A stretch of DNA of 64,000 nucleotides from Dichetophora obliterata (taxonomy: Eukaryota > Arthropoda > Insecta > Diptera > Sciomyzidae), in assembly GCA_963920525.1 (NCBI GenBank), contig OY986435.1, forward strand, positions 98,536,115-98,600,114, in the 5' to 3' direction. The stretch's first letter is position 1; the number at the start of each line of letters is the position of its first letter. The position numbers and the translations under genes are program-made. Below are positions 1-11,300 of this stretch, one piece after another. Below the pieces are notes generated by a model that saw nothing but the letters and a program-made list of their open reading frames with translations, searched no databases and was not told the origin of the DNA.

Positions 1-900
1 GCTTGCTCACACAGAAAAATGATTTTGTTTTTTATGTTCTGTTGTAGAGCATTTTTAAAATGCTATTCGGCACTTCTTTATTTATTTTGCCTGTTAACAA
101 TATTTTCGTTGATTTTGTTTTATTTGTTGGATTTTTTTGTGCTGAAGTTTTAACTGTTGTTGTGTTGTTGTTGCGTTGTTGTTTCATTTTGTGGTGCTTT
201 TCAGTTGTTTGCACTTGTGTATTCTATCTCGTTTGTTTACAAAGTTTTCGTTTTTCTTGCTTACTTCTTGGGTATTTTTTGTGCTGAACTTTCCACCGTT
301 GTTATGCTTTGTGTTTTCAAGTTCCTTTGAACTTTGGTTTGTTATTGGTTTGATCTTTCATTGGTGATCATCGCGAATCTAGATACTCATTAAACAAAAA
401 ATCTTTCATTTACTTTGCAAAACGCAATTGAGGGCATTATTTTCCAAAGAGACAAATGAAAACAAAGCATCTCAGCCACAAGCATAAAGCGCGCACTATG
501 AACACCAATAAGCTCAATAAGCTACTTTATGCAGCGTTGAATAAGCGTTCACTATGATCAAAAAAAGCTTGACAAAGCAGCTTTATGTATCAGCTTCAGC
601 CAAAGCGTCCACTATGAACGCGGCCTAAGAATGAAAAAAACCGACTGAAATTTCAGTTTTTGAATTTGCAAGCAAACATTCCTTTGTCTGAAAGGTCAAT
701 TAAATGATTTTGGAGAAATCAGAAAAAATTTACCGTTACTTCACCAATTAAGTTTTTTATAATGTTTTCACAAAGCCTCTAAAATATTCAATTTTTTGAT
801 GCTATTTTTTTAAAATTTCCTTTTTCTCCACTCTTTCATACTCTTACATATCATTTATATGCAAAAATTACTTAATTTTGACATAAAATTCAATAAACAA
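1..900. other. No gene seen; short imperfect repeats near 486-626
   Basis: T-rich noncoding DNA. The short open frames in the first 370 bases come from poly-T/GTT runs and show no domain. Around 486-626 an imperfect unit of about 57 bp occurs twice plus a partial third copy; each carries a 'CACTATGA' core followed by AAGCT..AAGC..CTTTATG. It resembles the end of an unidentified mobile element, but I found no inverted partner. Confidence 0.4.
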
Positions 901-932
901 TTTCTGTTGGAATCGGTGCTATTTTTATCGCC

Positions 933-1539
933 AAATTGCTCCGGTCATAGGGGGCGGGAGCAATTTAGCGCGTAAAAATAACACGCGCGCGCGTTGTTAG
1001 GCTTTCGGTAGCCTACCATCTTGAGGATGGAGTCAAGCGCTAAATTTGAGGAGAAGAAGTTGTGCTCCTCATTAACCACCAAAGGTTGTAGGGATCTCTG
1101 TTAAATGAAGAGTATCATTTAACAGAAATGACTCCACAAAATTTGGTTATTAATCAGGGGGTAATTAATAACAAATTAAAAGGTGCGTTTTTGAACATAT
1201 TTATTACCTTATCGGCTGGTGGTTGAAATGAGAAGAAGGAAAATTAACAAAAGAGAATATGTACATTGCAATTTCAAGTAAGCTTAAGGCCCAGCTTTTA
1301 AGCTGGGTTTAGTTTACAGTATTTTAAGTTCATAATTTAAACTTGCAATTAAAGCCGCAGGCTTGAGCTGCGTTTAGTTACAAAAGTAAATTTAAGAATA
1401 AAAGTAAAAGAGTAAATTCATAAACTTCATTTATATGAAAAATAACCATTTGGATACGCATCGGGGCGTAGATAATTTCTATCATTAAAAAATCATTTAA
1501 TTATTTTTTGGATAACATTTTATTTTTACAAAATGTTAT
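933..1539. other. Cluster of perfect hairpins (unidentified structured element)
   Basis: Perfect stems seen directly: 933-942/957-966 (10 bp); 962-971/1037-1046 (10 bp, sharing bases with the first, so the two exclude each other); 998-1003/1010-1015; 1016-1020/1026-1030; 1047-1053/1065-1071; 1097-1108/1115-1126 (12 bp); 1146-1154/1164-1172; 1290-1297/1300-1307; 1356-1360/1368-1372; 1455-1459/1466-1470; 1512-1521/1530-1539. A 12-bp self-complementary CG run lies at 983-994. The hairpins at 1290 and 1356 look like copies of one unit: both are followed by TTTAGTT and differ by a compensated pair (CCCAG/CTGGG versus CGCAG/CTGCG). There is no open frame. It may be a structured noncoding RNA or the structured part of an unknown mobile element; I do not recognise it. 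Confidence 0.5.
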
Positions 1540-1540
1540 T

Positions 1541-2000
1541 ATATTTTTTACAATGTTCTACAGCTTAAAAAATAATTTCTGTGAAAAAATGTTCACATAT
1601 TTCAAACTATTCCAAAGTTATGTATATACATAAATCAATGTTTTAAGTAATTTAATTATCTATTTAGCTTTTTTATTGATTTAAAGTACATTAAAGACAG
1701 GCGCAGGAGTCACTGACCGCCTTACTGCCATATATGAATTTTTATGCTTTCCGGAAAATAAATTGTAAACATATTTTCACCATTTTTAGTATATTTGCCG
1801 AAAGTAACCATATGAAGTGAATTACTAAATTTAAATGCATCTTTATGTATGTGTAACGAAACGGAGGCTGGACGAAGTGCGAGACACAGTAAGCAATACA
1901 TTTTTCCATATCAAAAAATATTGTCACTCGTTTCTTTCACGACGTTCAGCTTATACTCGTTATACATATAGATGCAGTTAGTCTAATAAGACAAAAACCG
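1541..2000. other. No feature seen
   Basis: AT-rich noncoding sequence. No coding frame with recognisable content, RNA gene or clear repeat was seen. Confidence 0.4.
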
Positions 2001-2357
2001 TCCGAAATATAGCTTTTTTGATGATTTGTGGGCGGTAATGGAGGTGTGGGAACTTTTTTCCCTAAAACCATCACGTACTCGAAATAAATCGACTGCCAAA
2101 ATTTCAGCCCAATTTAGCTTAAACCCTGAAAAGTTGGCGTAACTTAAGTGGGAACACGCCCATTTTTAATACAGTTGCCGAGAGTAATTATATAAACTAA
2201 GTGACAAAAATTGTAGTTTAATACCACCCAAGCCGTCTTAACTCCACGCTTATCCCCAGAAAAGTGGGCGTAACTAAAGTGGAACACGCCCTTTTTTAGT
2301 AAAATTGCCAAAAGTAACCCTGCGAACTAAATTACCGAATTGTAGTCTTATACTACG
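2000..2357. repeat. Dispersed 'gggcggtaa..ggtgtgg' repeat, left part
   Basis: One of several copies of a family built from ~128-bp monomers. Each has a core like 'gatttgtgggcggtaaaag', then 'gactgccaaaatttcagc', then 'gaactaaattaccaaatttagtc'. Other copies lie at 4142-4330, 18590-18800, 20130-20480, 20690-20820, 46600-46972 and 48776-48815. The unit is interrupted at 2358 by the TTAA-flanked element and resumes after 4141. Such monomers resemble tandem repeats carried by nonautonomous Helitron/Helentron elements, but no terminus was identified, so the class is inference. Confidence 0.5.
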
Positions 2358-2636
2358 TTAACATTGGGCCAAATGACCCATTTCATTGAGCCAAATGAGA
2401 AACGAAGTCACCTCAATCCCCATACAAATTCTCAGTTGCAATTCAACTCACTTAAAACAAATTAGTGAAATTGGAAACGTTCTTAAAACTTATTACAAGC
2501 TATTTCGAACGCATTCAATAAAGAATGGACAAAAAACACCGAACACACTAAAAACAAAGGAAAACGTCAAATAACAAATCACTTTATACACTTGTATCAT
2601 CATCAATGTGAAATATATTCACTTTCTTATATACTT

Positions 2637-2803
2637 TGCCTTGAATATACTTTGTATTTCAAGAATCTATTTTTATGTTATCAATTATTTTCTTATGTTA
2701 TCTTTTTACTTAAAATTTTTATGTTTAAATGTCTTGTTTGAAAAATATTTTCTGGGATTCTGAAATTAAACTTCGATCGAGCAACAATTAATATTAGTTT
2801 CTT
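2637..2803 (+). repeat. Direct repeat, left copy, flanking the foldback
   Basis: This stretch (from 'tactttgccttgaatatac' to 'ttaatattagtttct') is repeated almost exactly at 3957-4097; the right copy lacks about 25 bp near its start. The pair brackets the foldback at 2886-3953, suggesting an internal duplication linked to its insertion. Confidence 0.75.
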
Positions 2804-2885
2804 CTCACTACACTACAATTTGGGGGCTCAACAAATCATTTGTAAAGACTCAAGCTTTCTTAATATACTTTGCCTTGAATCATAC

Positions 2886-3953
2886 ATGGGCACACTGCAG
2901 TAAATATTTACTGCATTACTAGAAGCAGTAATCAGTAAACTTTTACTGATAATGAAATTCAATTTGCATTACCAGTAAATTTTTACTGATTACTGGAGAA
3001 AATTGCAGTAAAAATAAATTTTTACTGATTACTGGGAAAAAATTGCAGTACAAATAAATTTTTACTGATAATGAAATTCAATTTGCATTACCAGTAAATT
3101 TTTACTGATTACTGGAAAAAATTGCAGTAAAAATAAATTTTTACTGATAATGAAATTTAATTTGCATTACCAGTAAATTTTTACTGATTACTGAAAAAAT
3201 TTGCAGTAAAAATAAATTTTTACTGATTACTGAAAAAAATTGCAGTAAAAATAAATTTTTACTGATTACTGAAAAAAATTGCAGTAAAAATAAATTTTTA
3301 CTGATTACTGAAAAAAATTGCAGTAAAAATAAATTTTTACTGCTTACTGAATAAAATTGCAAAAATAAATTTTTACTGCAATATTTTCAGTAATCAGTAA
3401 AAATTTATTTTTACTGCAATTTTTTTTAGTAATGCAGTAAAAATTAATTTTTACTGATTACTGAACAAAATTGCAAAAATAAATTTTTACTGCAATTTTT
3501 TCAGTAACCAGTAAAAATTTATTTTTACTGCAATTTTTTTCAGTAATCAGTAAAAATTTATTTTTACTGCAATTTTTTTCAGTAATCAGTAAAAATTTAT
3601 TTTTACTGCAATTTTTTTCAGTAATCAGTAAAAATTTATTTTTACTGCAAATTTTTTCAGTAATCAGTAAAAATTTACTGGTAATGCAAATTAAATTTCA
3701 TTATCAGTAAAAATTTATTTTTACTGCAATTTTTTTCAGTAATCAGTAAAAATTTACTGGTAATGCAAATTGAATTTCATTATCAGTAAAAATTTATTTG
3801 TACTGCAATTTTTTCCCAGTAATCAGTAAAAATTTATTTTTACTGCAATTTTTTTCAGTAATCAGTAAAATTTTACTGGTAATGCAAATTGAATTTCATT
3901 ATCAGTAAAAATTTATTTTTACTGCAATTTTACTGGTACTGCAAAGTGCCCAT
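2886..3953. repeat. Long foldback of repeated 'cagtaaaaataaatttttactg' units
   Basis: A palindromic array about 1.07 kb long. The left half repeats a unit of roughly 29 bp containing TTTTTACTGATTACTG and TTGCAGTAAAAATAAA; the right half repeats its reverse complement, switching near 3380-3480. The outer ends match each other: 'atgggcacactgcagta' on the left, and 'tactgcaaagtgcccat' on the right. The sequence 'tgccttgaat' occurs on both sides. A minus-strand open frame over 3141-3362 is only the translated repeat. Confidence 0.8.
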
Positions 3954-3956
3954 CTA

Positions 3957-4097
3957 TGCCTTGAATATACTTTGTATTTCATTTTCTTATGTTATCTTTT
4001 TACTTAAAATTTTTATGTTTAAATGTCTTGTTTGAAAAATATTTTCTGGGATTCTGAAATTAAACTTCGATCGAGCAACAATTAATATTAGTTTCTA
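3957..4097 (+). repeat. Direct repeat, right copy
   Basis: Near-identical partner of 2637-2803, in the same orientation, directly right of the foldback. Confidence 0.75.
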
Positions 4098-4141
4098 AAC
4101 TAATGTAAGCACTTTTTAATGAGTCATTTGGCCCAATTTAA

Positions 4142-5900
4142 ACCTAGTGATATACGACCAAAACCGTTTGAAGTATAGCATTTTCATATTTTTGGGCGGT
4201 TAAAGGGGGCGTGAAAACTAATTCTTAGTATAGCTGCCGAATGTAACTATACAAATAAAATTACCAAATTTTAGTCTTGTACGACCAAAACCGCCTGAAA
4301 TTTAGCTTTCGTAGCATATAGTAGAAGTGAAAAGTAGGAGTAGCAAAATATCAATAGCCTATCACGATTTAGTTGAAATAACAAATCGTTTGGTACCTGT
4401 ATCGTCTAAATCGGTTCAGTGGTTTTCGCGTGATTGTCAAACATCCGTGCAGTGTGTGACACGCTTTTGGCTGCAAAACATAATTTATTCTTATAACTGA
4501 ATTCCAGCAGCTCCCCTCAAAACAAAGAAAATTAATCAACACTGTATGACAGCAAGAATCTCGTGTTGACCGTGTTATATTCAGAGAAGCTCTCGCGACA
4601 AATAGAGGAAATTTTTGTTTGCTGTAGTTTAGTGGTGCTTGTGGAATGTAAGCATCAAATAAAATACGTGAATTTTGTAATAATTAAAGAATAGACTTTA
4701 CGAAAAACTTAGAAAGCGATGACACTGAAAATTATCATAGGAATTGAATAAAAAAAGAATTATCAAAATATTCAAATTGCGATTAAGAGTTAATATAAAG
4801 AATTATCAAAAAATAATTGGTTCAGCGGTGACCGAGCTTGTCTGGCTTAATATTTCGTTAGTCTCCTTTTATATAATAGTATAGATATAAATATACTACA
4901 TCCCGATCATATTTTCCCTCAGAAATCTATTTTCGTTTCATATAAAAAAATAAAATTTTAATTTTGTGTTATTTAACACGAATACAAAAGTTTTTAAATA
5001 TTTATAATTTTTTAAAATCATGTTTTAAAAAAAGTAGTTTTAGGTTATACATTGTACCAATAATTTTAGTTTATAGATTTTATTATTGACACCTGACTAG
5101 ACACCTCTGTAGCAGTATTTTCTTAGCAATACCTATTAACTAATGCGCACACCTTTATAACAAGTTTAACATTCATTCTCAACTTAACCGCTGCCGGGCA
5201 AAATAACATATACAAAAAACAAATAGTTTTCGCTCCTACTTACTGTAAATTCATACGTCAGTTTTTGTTCCAGCTTAAAAATATTTGTTTTTTTTTTAAC
5301 TATTCGTCTGCATTTTTGCATGTCCGTCTATTTACCTGTGTTCCACATTATCCGTCTATCGGTATGTTTGCTTTTCACAGTGCGTCCACTACACATTAAT
5401 TTAATTTTATGTATCTTTATAAAGTCTTATAAGATTTCTGCAAAAAGCAGTTTACTGTGTAAGCAGTATACCCGAACAAATTTAATTCAAAATAGTGTAC
5501 AGGTGTTGGAGGCCTCGCAGCTACATTGTATTTAAGAAATACATGGCTACGTCATGTGTCCATTTACCACTGGGTTGTTTTCAGTGTGCTCTTTAAAGCG
5601 CTCATTAATACATACTCAATATGGGAGAGTATAAATGTGCTAAGCTATCCGATACCGCAATAGAAACAATGAGGCACATTATAGCAGAGGAAAAGAGAGA
5701 TAAAGCTTTATGCTGCTTGTGTGTCTAACAATTTAAGAAGCAATGATTTTTTATGTTTGGTTTTTTGGGTACTTTATAAATTTAAATTTTAATAACTTCT
5801 AAGAGTGGTTTTAAAAAAAATAAAGGATGCAAGATTTTAAGATAAACATATAGCTTTATATTAGTAAGAGAATTACTAAAATCGGTTCAGTAGTTTTTAA
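4142..5900. other. Dispersed-repeat remnant and two repeated insect-type tails; no gene
   Basis: 4142-4330 continues the dispersed repeat cut at 2358. Around 4405-4445 lies 'aatcggttcagtggttttcgc', and around 5878-5900 'aatcggttcagtagttttta'; both are common near the ends of nonautonomous insect repeats. The string 'ccttttatataatagtatag' ends two segments, at about 4870-4890 and 5932-5950. The rest is AT-rich with no credible coding frame. Confidence 0.4.
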
Positions 5901-5902
5901 GT

Positions 5903-6312
5903 TTAGCGTAGTCGCAGATGCGTGAGAAGCCTTTTATATAATAGTATAGAAGCATAGATATTCGAAAAATTACAAGGAAAATAAATACTACCTAATAAAT
6001 AAGATTGCCTTACACTATTAGAGGGTAAATTAATTTGGACAAAACAGTTTGAAAATTTTAAATTTGGAATAAATAAGTAGGTATATTTATAGTTTGCTTG
6101 GATTGCTATCCCAACACCATGAGATGAGTTGTCTCTGATAAAACTATAATTTGCCATTACTATTTTTCCTTTTTTGATAAAAGCGTTTCTTGAATGAAAG
6201 CAATGTCAATTTTATTGTCTCCTAAAATTTTTAACAGCTCAATTTCGCGACTGGAATCGATCAACGATCTTGCAGTAAATGTTAGCAGGTCCAAAGATTT
6301 ATGGACCATAAT
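5903..6312 (-). pseudogene. LINE ORF2 fragment, APE-type endonuclease start
   Basis: On the minus strand from 6312 the reading frame contains a segment ending in IDIAFIQET, the glutamate-bearing motif of the APE endonuclease of jockey/I-type LINEs. It is followed by an in-frame stop and a second piece (6157-5903) with SSHGVGIAI, which matches the 'gGVaIlv' strand of the same domain. The two pieces are in different frames. The copy is cut off on the 3' side near 5900, where another repeat begins, and is clearly dead. Gag-like zinc knuckles lie just upstream at 6620-6835 on the same strand, as expected for ORF1 then ORF2. Confidence 0.6.
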
Positions 6313-6619
6313 TGTCTTTTACTTTTAATAGTTAAAGATTTTCTGCCTTGGCTTTTCTTTGGATAGTAATTGATAAGTTTGCATAAAACTTTAGAAATTT
6401 AAGTCTGGTGTAATTGGCTCTGGAGGGCAAACGATATATGGAGGCTTTAAAGGAAAGTGTTAAATGATTCTCTTTAAACAATTTCGGCTATAAAAAGTGC
6501 TTGCGAAATATTTATTTGGAGTAACTAAACTTGGTTTATTTAATGCAAGGCTACTTGCATCTAAAGCTTCAAGCTTTTTTTTTTGCTGCAGAGAGACTAT
6601 TTATTAAGTTTAGTTTGTA

Positions 6620-6835
6620 AGCTTTGAAATATGGACAGCCCCCTTAATTTGCTGGATGGCCAGATTGTTGGCAATTTATACAGAATAGAGTTCTCTTTTA
6701 TAAGCAGACATTCTTCTGATTCATGTAACTGGTCGCATTTTACGCACGAATATGGTCGGTTGCTGTTGCGAGCACTGTGCCCCCAAAATTGGCATATTTT
6801 GCACTGAATCTCTTAAGAATTGGACTTATGAGCTT
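6620..6835 (-). pseudogene. LINE ORF1 fragment with zinc knuckles
   Basis: The minus-strand translation shows a CKICQFWGHSARNSN-like segment followed by CVKCDQLHESEEC: two CCHC zinc knuckles of the kind at the C-terminus of Gag-like ORF1 proteins of jockey/I-type LINEs (the final Cys of the first is replaced). These proteins bind the element's RNA. The fragment is followed on the same strand by the endonuclease fragment at 6312, so both probably come from one decayed element. Confidence 0.55.
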
Positions 6836-6899
6836 TCCAGGAAATGGACTGATGTAAAATGTAGCGAAGTTTTTCTATACCACACAATTTTTTACATAA

Positions 6900-8040
6900 A
6901 TTGAAATTGAAAGTGTGTCAGTGTTTCTTTTTCATTTGGGTCATCGCAGCTGCGACAGTGGGTGTTAAAGTGTAGTCCAATTCTCTTGGCGTGAATTCCG
7001 ATGCACCAGTGACCCGTAATAATAGCCGTTATTCTGGCAATGTCATTCCCCGGTGTTTTGAGAGCATCTCCTGAGTTCTACTTAGGTTTTAAAGAGGCCA
7101 TAATTTTCTTGATGTGTTGCAGGTGGGTAGTTCTCTCCATCTACGGCCGGCTAAGGCTAAGTAGTAAGAATGAATTCCTCCCTTAACTGTGTTCAGTGGA
7201 ACTTCGACTGGTTCCGCTTTTGAAACGTCAAGGGAAGAACCCCGCCTAGACAATTCATCCGCCTTTTTATTACCATAAATGTTCCTATGGCCGGGAACCC
7301 AGATTATAGTAATGCTTAGTTGGTGACTTAGCCGGGCCAGTTCATCCTCACACTGCCTTACCAGGAGTTAGTACTGATCGCAGCTAAAGATTTAATGGCG
7401 GCTTGGCTATCCGTCAGAATAGCTGCATTAAGGTGGTGATTGGTGTTAGCTCTACTTAAGGTGCGGCAAGCTTCTCTTATCGCAAAAAGTTCGGCCTGGA
7501 AGAAGCTGGCTGAGTTTGGCAGACGAAAAACATCCGCCACCCCCAGTTTCTCAGAGTATATGCCCGTTCCTACTCCGCACTCCATCTTGGAGCCATCAGT
7601 GTAAAAGGACACATCGAAGGCTAGATCAATTTCCCCATTGCGCCATTCCACCATGGTGGGACACTTGGCTATAAAGGATTTCGTGAAGTCGAGTTTGGGT
7701 GTCGCAGTCCGTATTTCTAGGAATCAGTTCCCGAGGTAGCGGATTTAGAATGTTGCTATGTCCATATGGCCTATTCCGCCAGTTTTAAGACTCTCTGAGT
7801 CTGACTGCACGGTTTGTTGCGGTAAGCTTAATGTGTAGATCTATAGGAAGTAAATGTGTCAGGACATTAAGTGCATCAGTGGGGCATGAGTGGATTCCCC
7901 CTGATAGGACGAACTACCGCTGTATATAGCCATAAGAGCATTTTTGGTTGAAGACCCCATTTTCTACCAAAGGTCTTTTTGCAGGCGTAGAAGGCTATGC
8001 AGGCCTTCTTGACCCTTTCCATTGTAACTTTTTATTTTTT
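6900..8040 (-). pseudogene. LINE 3' fragment: RT thumb, RNase H and C-terminal CCHC (I/LOA-like)
   Basis: Minus strand, read from 8040 downwards. First comes an RT connection-like piece (KTFGRKWGLQPKM..WLYTAVVRP); then a 98-codon open RNase H piece (7654-7358) with catalytic-type residues in FYTDGSK, QAELFAI and ILTDSQAA; then IIWVPGHRNI and KKADELSRRG of the same domain. It ends with GHWCIGIHAKRIGL and HCRSCDDPNEKET, the C-terminal motif of LINEs that carry RNase H. Frames shift several times and stops are present, so it is inactive. It lies upstream of the unrelated ORF1/endonuclease fragments and is a second element, 5'-truncated near 8040. Confidence 0.75.
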
Positions 8041-8187
8041 TTTATTATTTTTTATTTTATTTAGTATTTTGTATTATTTAATTTTGATATAATTTATAAT
8101 TAACTATTTCTTGAATATACATAATTTTTAATAAATAAATATATTTTTCCCTTTTGATTTGCCTTAAAAAAATGATATAAAATAACA

Positions 8188-8682
8188 ATAAATAAATAAT
8201 AATAAATAAATAATAATAAATAAATAATAATAAATAAATAATAATAAATAAATAATAATAAATAAATAATAATAAATAAATAATAATAAATAAATAATAA
8301 TAAATAAATAATAATAAATAAATAATAATAAATAAATAATAATAAATAAATAATAATAAATAAATAATAATAAATAAATAATAATAAATAAATAATAATA
8401 AATAAATAATAATAAATAAATAATAATAAATAAATAATAATAAATAAATAATAATAAATAAATAATAATAAATAAATAATAAATAAATAATAATAAATAA
8501 ATAATAATAAATAAATAATAATAAATAATAATAAATAAATAATAATAAATAAATAATAATAAATAAATAATAATTAATAAATAATAATTAATAAATAATA
8601 ATAAAGAAATAATAATAAATAAATAATAATAAATAAATAATAATAAATAAATAATAAATAAATAATAATAAAATAATAAAAA
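8188..8682. repeat. Microsatellite, 14-bp unit (TAA)2(TAAA)2
   Basis: About 34 head-to-tail copies of a TAATAATAAATAAA unit. It is nearly perfect in the first two thirds; after about 8470 single repeats drop out and TTAATAA variants appear. Confidence 0.95.
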
Positions 8683-9270
8683 TATAAAAATGTACAGATT
8701 TTATTTCGAATAATTCGGAGTTGCAGAAAAAGCGTAAGATACTTCGTTCTTGACGGCGGTCCCCTGATGCACCATTTTTTGTTCTAATTAATAGTTGAAA
8801 ATTATTTGTCTCCGTGTAAGGAGGTATTAATAATTTTAAATAATTTGAAAATTACTAAAATATTCAAATATTTTCAGTGTATGTTGGCTTGCAAGAAAAA
8901 AAAGTAATATTTTTCACCCAAAGTCAAGTGTTTAAATGTTTTTTGATTGTGTTTATCTTTTTAAAATTCACGAAACTTGAGCTTTTCTTCATTGTGGTAT
9001 TTTAGCGACCATTTTATAACAGTAACTACACAGGTTCTACTATAATGCAGTTAACCAGGTGAGAGCGATAATTGAAATATAAATGTTTGTCCATTCTTTG
9101 TCAATATTACGACATTTTGTGGCTCATTTTATAAACATCACTATCACTTAATTCATAATACTATAAAGTCAGCAATGCTAACTGTTTTAATTTATTTGTC
9201 AATGAGATTCTCTTAGAAAACAATTATATTCGCCTTCTCTCTCGTTCATTTATTTGCACATAATTAAATT

Positions 9271-9301
9271 TATATACTTTTTAATTTTCTGTCTTTCAGT
9301 C
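9271..9301 (+). promoter_or_regulatory. Weak core-promoter candidate (TATA plus Inr)
   Basis: TATATA at 9271-9276 lies 27 bp before the A of an arthropod-type initiator TCAGTC (9296-9301). The following 300 bp are relatively complex and could be a 5' leader. Chance occurrence is quite possible, and no first exon or donor could be assigned. Confidence 0.15.
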
Positions 9302-11164
9302 TGTTTCCAATCGTGTACCGGAAAGGTAGCTTATTTACTAGCTACTGCTACTAGCACGTCGCAACGCAAGAAAAATCACCGACAAATTTTTGTAGTCTTT
9401 TATTTGTAGTTTTAGTTTTTTTTTATATTTTTCTTTAAAAATATTTGAGCAAACAACACAGAATTAAAAAAAAGGAATTGCTTTGGAATTAGTTTGTGAT
9501 TAATTTAAGTGGCTAAAGCTAAAGTTGATAAAGTGATAGAATGTGTGTGAATTATATGGAATTTATAAAGTGTTTAGACCATACAAGTGTTTGATTTCGC
9601 GACAAAACTAATTTTCGATATGTATAAATGTTCGTTTGTTTTTACTTGATTTTCTTGTGTTAGTATCTGTTTCTCTACTTATTCAACTCTGACGTCCGTT
9701 ATAAACTTTTATATATTTCTTGTTCTTATTATTATTATTTTTTTATGTGTTATTGTTTTCTTATCAAAATTTTACTTTTGTTTTTCTGTTTAATTTTCTA
9801 CTGTGTGTCGTCGTCGTCGTCGACATCTTCAATGTCTTTCACCTGCAAATACAAAGGTGTAGAACGAGTTGTTGTATAGTTTCCTATAAATACTACAAGC
9901 TCACAATAAATATTGCAACAATGTGCGTGTGTGTGTAAAATTAGCACAACCACAACCATTTTCAAGAACTTATGCACATCTATGTACTATATGTGAATCA
10001 ACACATACATAGTTACTTTCATATTCTAAATCCAGCCATACATAAGTAAATAACTAATCATGTTTTTGTTTTTTGCACAACAGTATCTATGAGTGCTTGA
10101 GTCAGCTGGTTGAATTAGGGCTACACTTACCTGAACTTAACGTCTGCGTCTTAACGAGCATGCATTCATACATAGTTTTTTGTATGCATTAATGCAACAC
10201 GATATAAACAACCGGCCACTGCTGGTTTTTTTTAATCGTTCCGTTTCTCCTTGCTTTTTATTCATATTGTTTTTGACCCGCAAATCTGCTCTGATACTTT
10301 ACTAGAGATATAATATAGCTAGTACATACTTATAAGAACTGTATCAAGTGCATAAAACTGGATTTAATTTCATATACATACATAGCTACATGTGAGTGAG
10401 ATCGATTGTAATTGTATAACATGCTTCTGTTTACTCGTTTTGCTCTTTTCGTATCTATATTTTTCCCGATCTAAAAAACTAAAACTTAAAAAATAAATAT
10501 TTCTCGATAACAACTCAGCCACTTTCCGACGAAACATTCGTTCTTTGAGTTACTCCAGATCAACAAAGTTATCAAATAACTGATCAAGACTCGGACGTCT
10601 AACTAGTTGGTTTTTGGTTTATTGATTGTTTGCCCGATAGCTTATCAAATAGAATTCGTTATACCCTGCATTTTATGGTGGAATATACGAGTACATTTAA
10701 GAATTGAGTAGCACTCAATGTTTTATTGTTGTCTAAAACATATTTCATAATTTTTGAAAAAAAAATTAAGTATATGAAGATACTTGACCTCATGTAGTTT
10801 TGGGAAACTTATATGGATGTGTATAAATTAAATCCTTGTACATTTTTGCAGAAATGTATACTTTTACATACATATGTAAGGATTTGTCGTGTTTACTATA
10901 CTCATCCTTGTGGAAGTCATTATATGGGTAAAATTGACCAGACGCATTGATTAAGTCCAGCAATACATGAACATTTTTTTGAAAATCGAAATTTTGAAAC
11001 ATCCATAAACTACTTCAGATATGTCTTGAAAATATGCTGTTGAAATTTTAAAGCGAAATTCGTAGCTGTTTGAAAGTTTGAAAGCTGCAGCCGGCTTTCA
11101 TCAAGCCAAAACTTTGAACGTGACTTTCTCAAAACTGAATTTTTTTAAATGGCGTGCATCATAA

Positions 11165-11300
11165 GCCTGCGGATGGAGTAAACGCCGATGCGAGCAGGCA
11201 GGCAGACAGGCGCAGGCAGGTACCTGCTCAGTAAATAAGGCTGTCCGTTGAGTAAACGCCGAAGCAGGTGAACAGGCAGGCACCAGTGCGACAAAAGTGG
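11165..11300. repeat. GC-richer short tandem repeat ('caggcagg')
   Basis: 'gagtaaacgccga' occurs twice 74 bp apart (11176 and 11250), each followed by GCAGGCAGG-type motifs. It stands out from the AT-rich surroundings. The minus-strand frame over it (11101-11337) has no recognisable domain. Confidence 0.5.

Larger units (their letters stand above)
2362..4137. mobile_element. Nonautonomous DNA element flanked by TTAA, piggyBac-like insertion
   Basis: The ends are inverted: ATTGGGCCAAATGAC at 2363-2377 and its exact reverse complement at 4123-4137. TTAA stands on both sides (2358-2361 and 4138-4141), and the flanking dispersed repeat appears split by the insertion. TTAA duplication is the hallmark of piggyBac-superfamily insertion. 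No transposase is present; the only open frames arise from internal repeats. Inside are two direct repeats and a large foldback, listed separately. Confidence 0.6.

Noticed and set aside
900..1540. Solo LTR of a retrotransposon
   Set aside because: I found no TG..CA ends with a target duplication, no primer-binding site and no second copy; the hairpins are the real signal.
2886..3953. Regular short repeats that could suggest a CRISPR array
   Set aside because: Units are contiguous, invert at the centre and lack unique spacers; this is eukaryotic DNA and a foldback.
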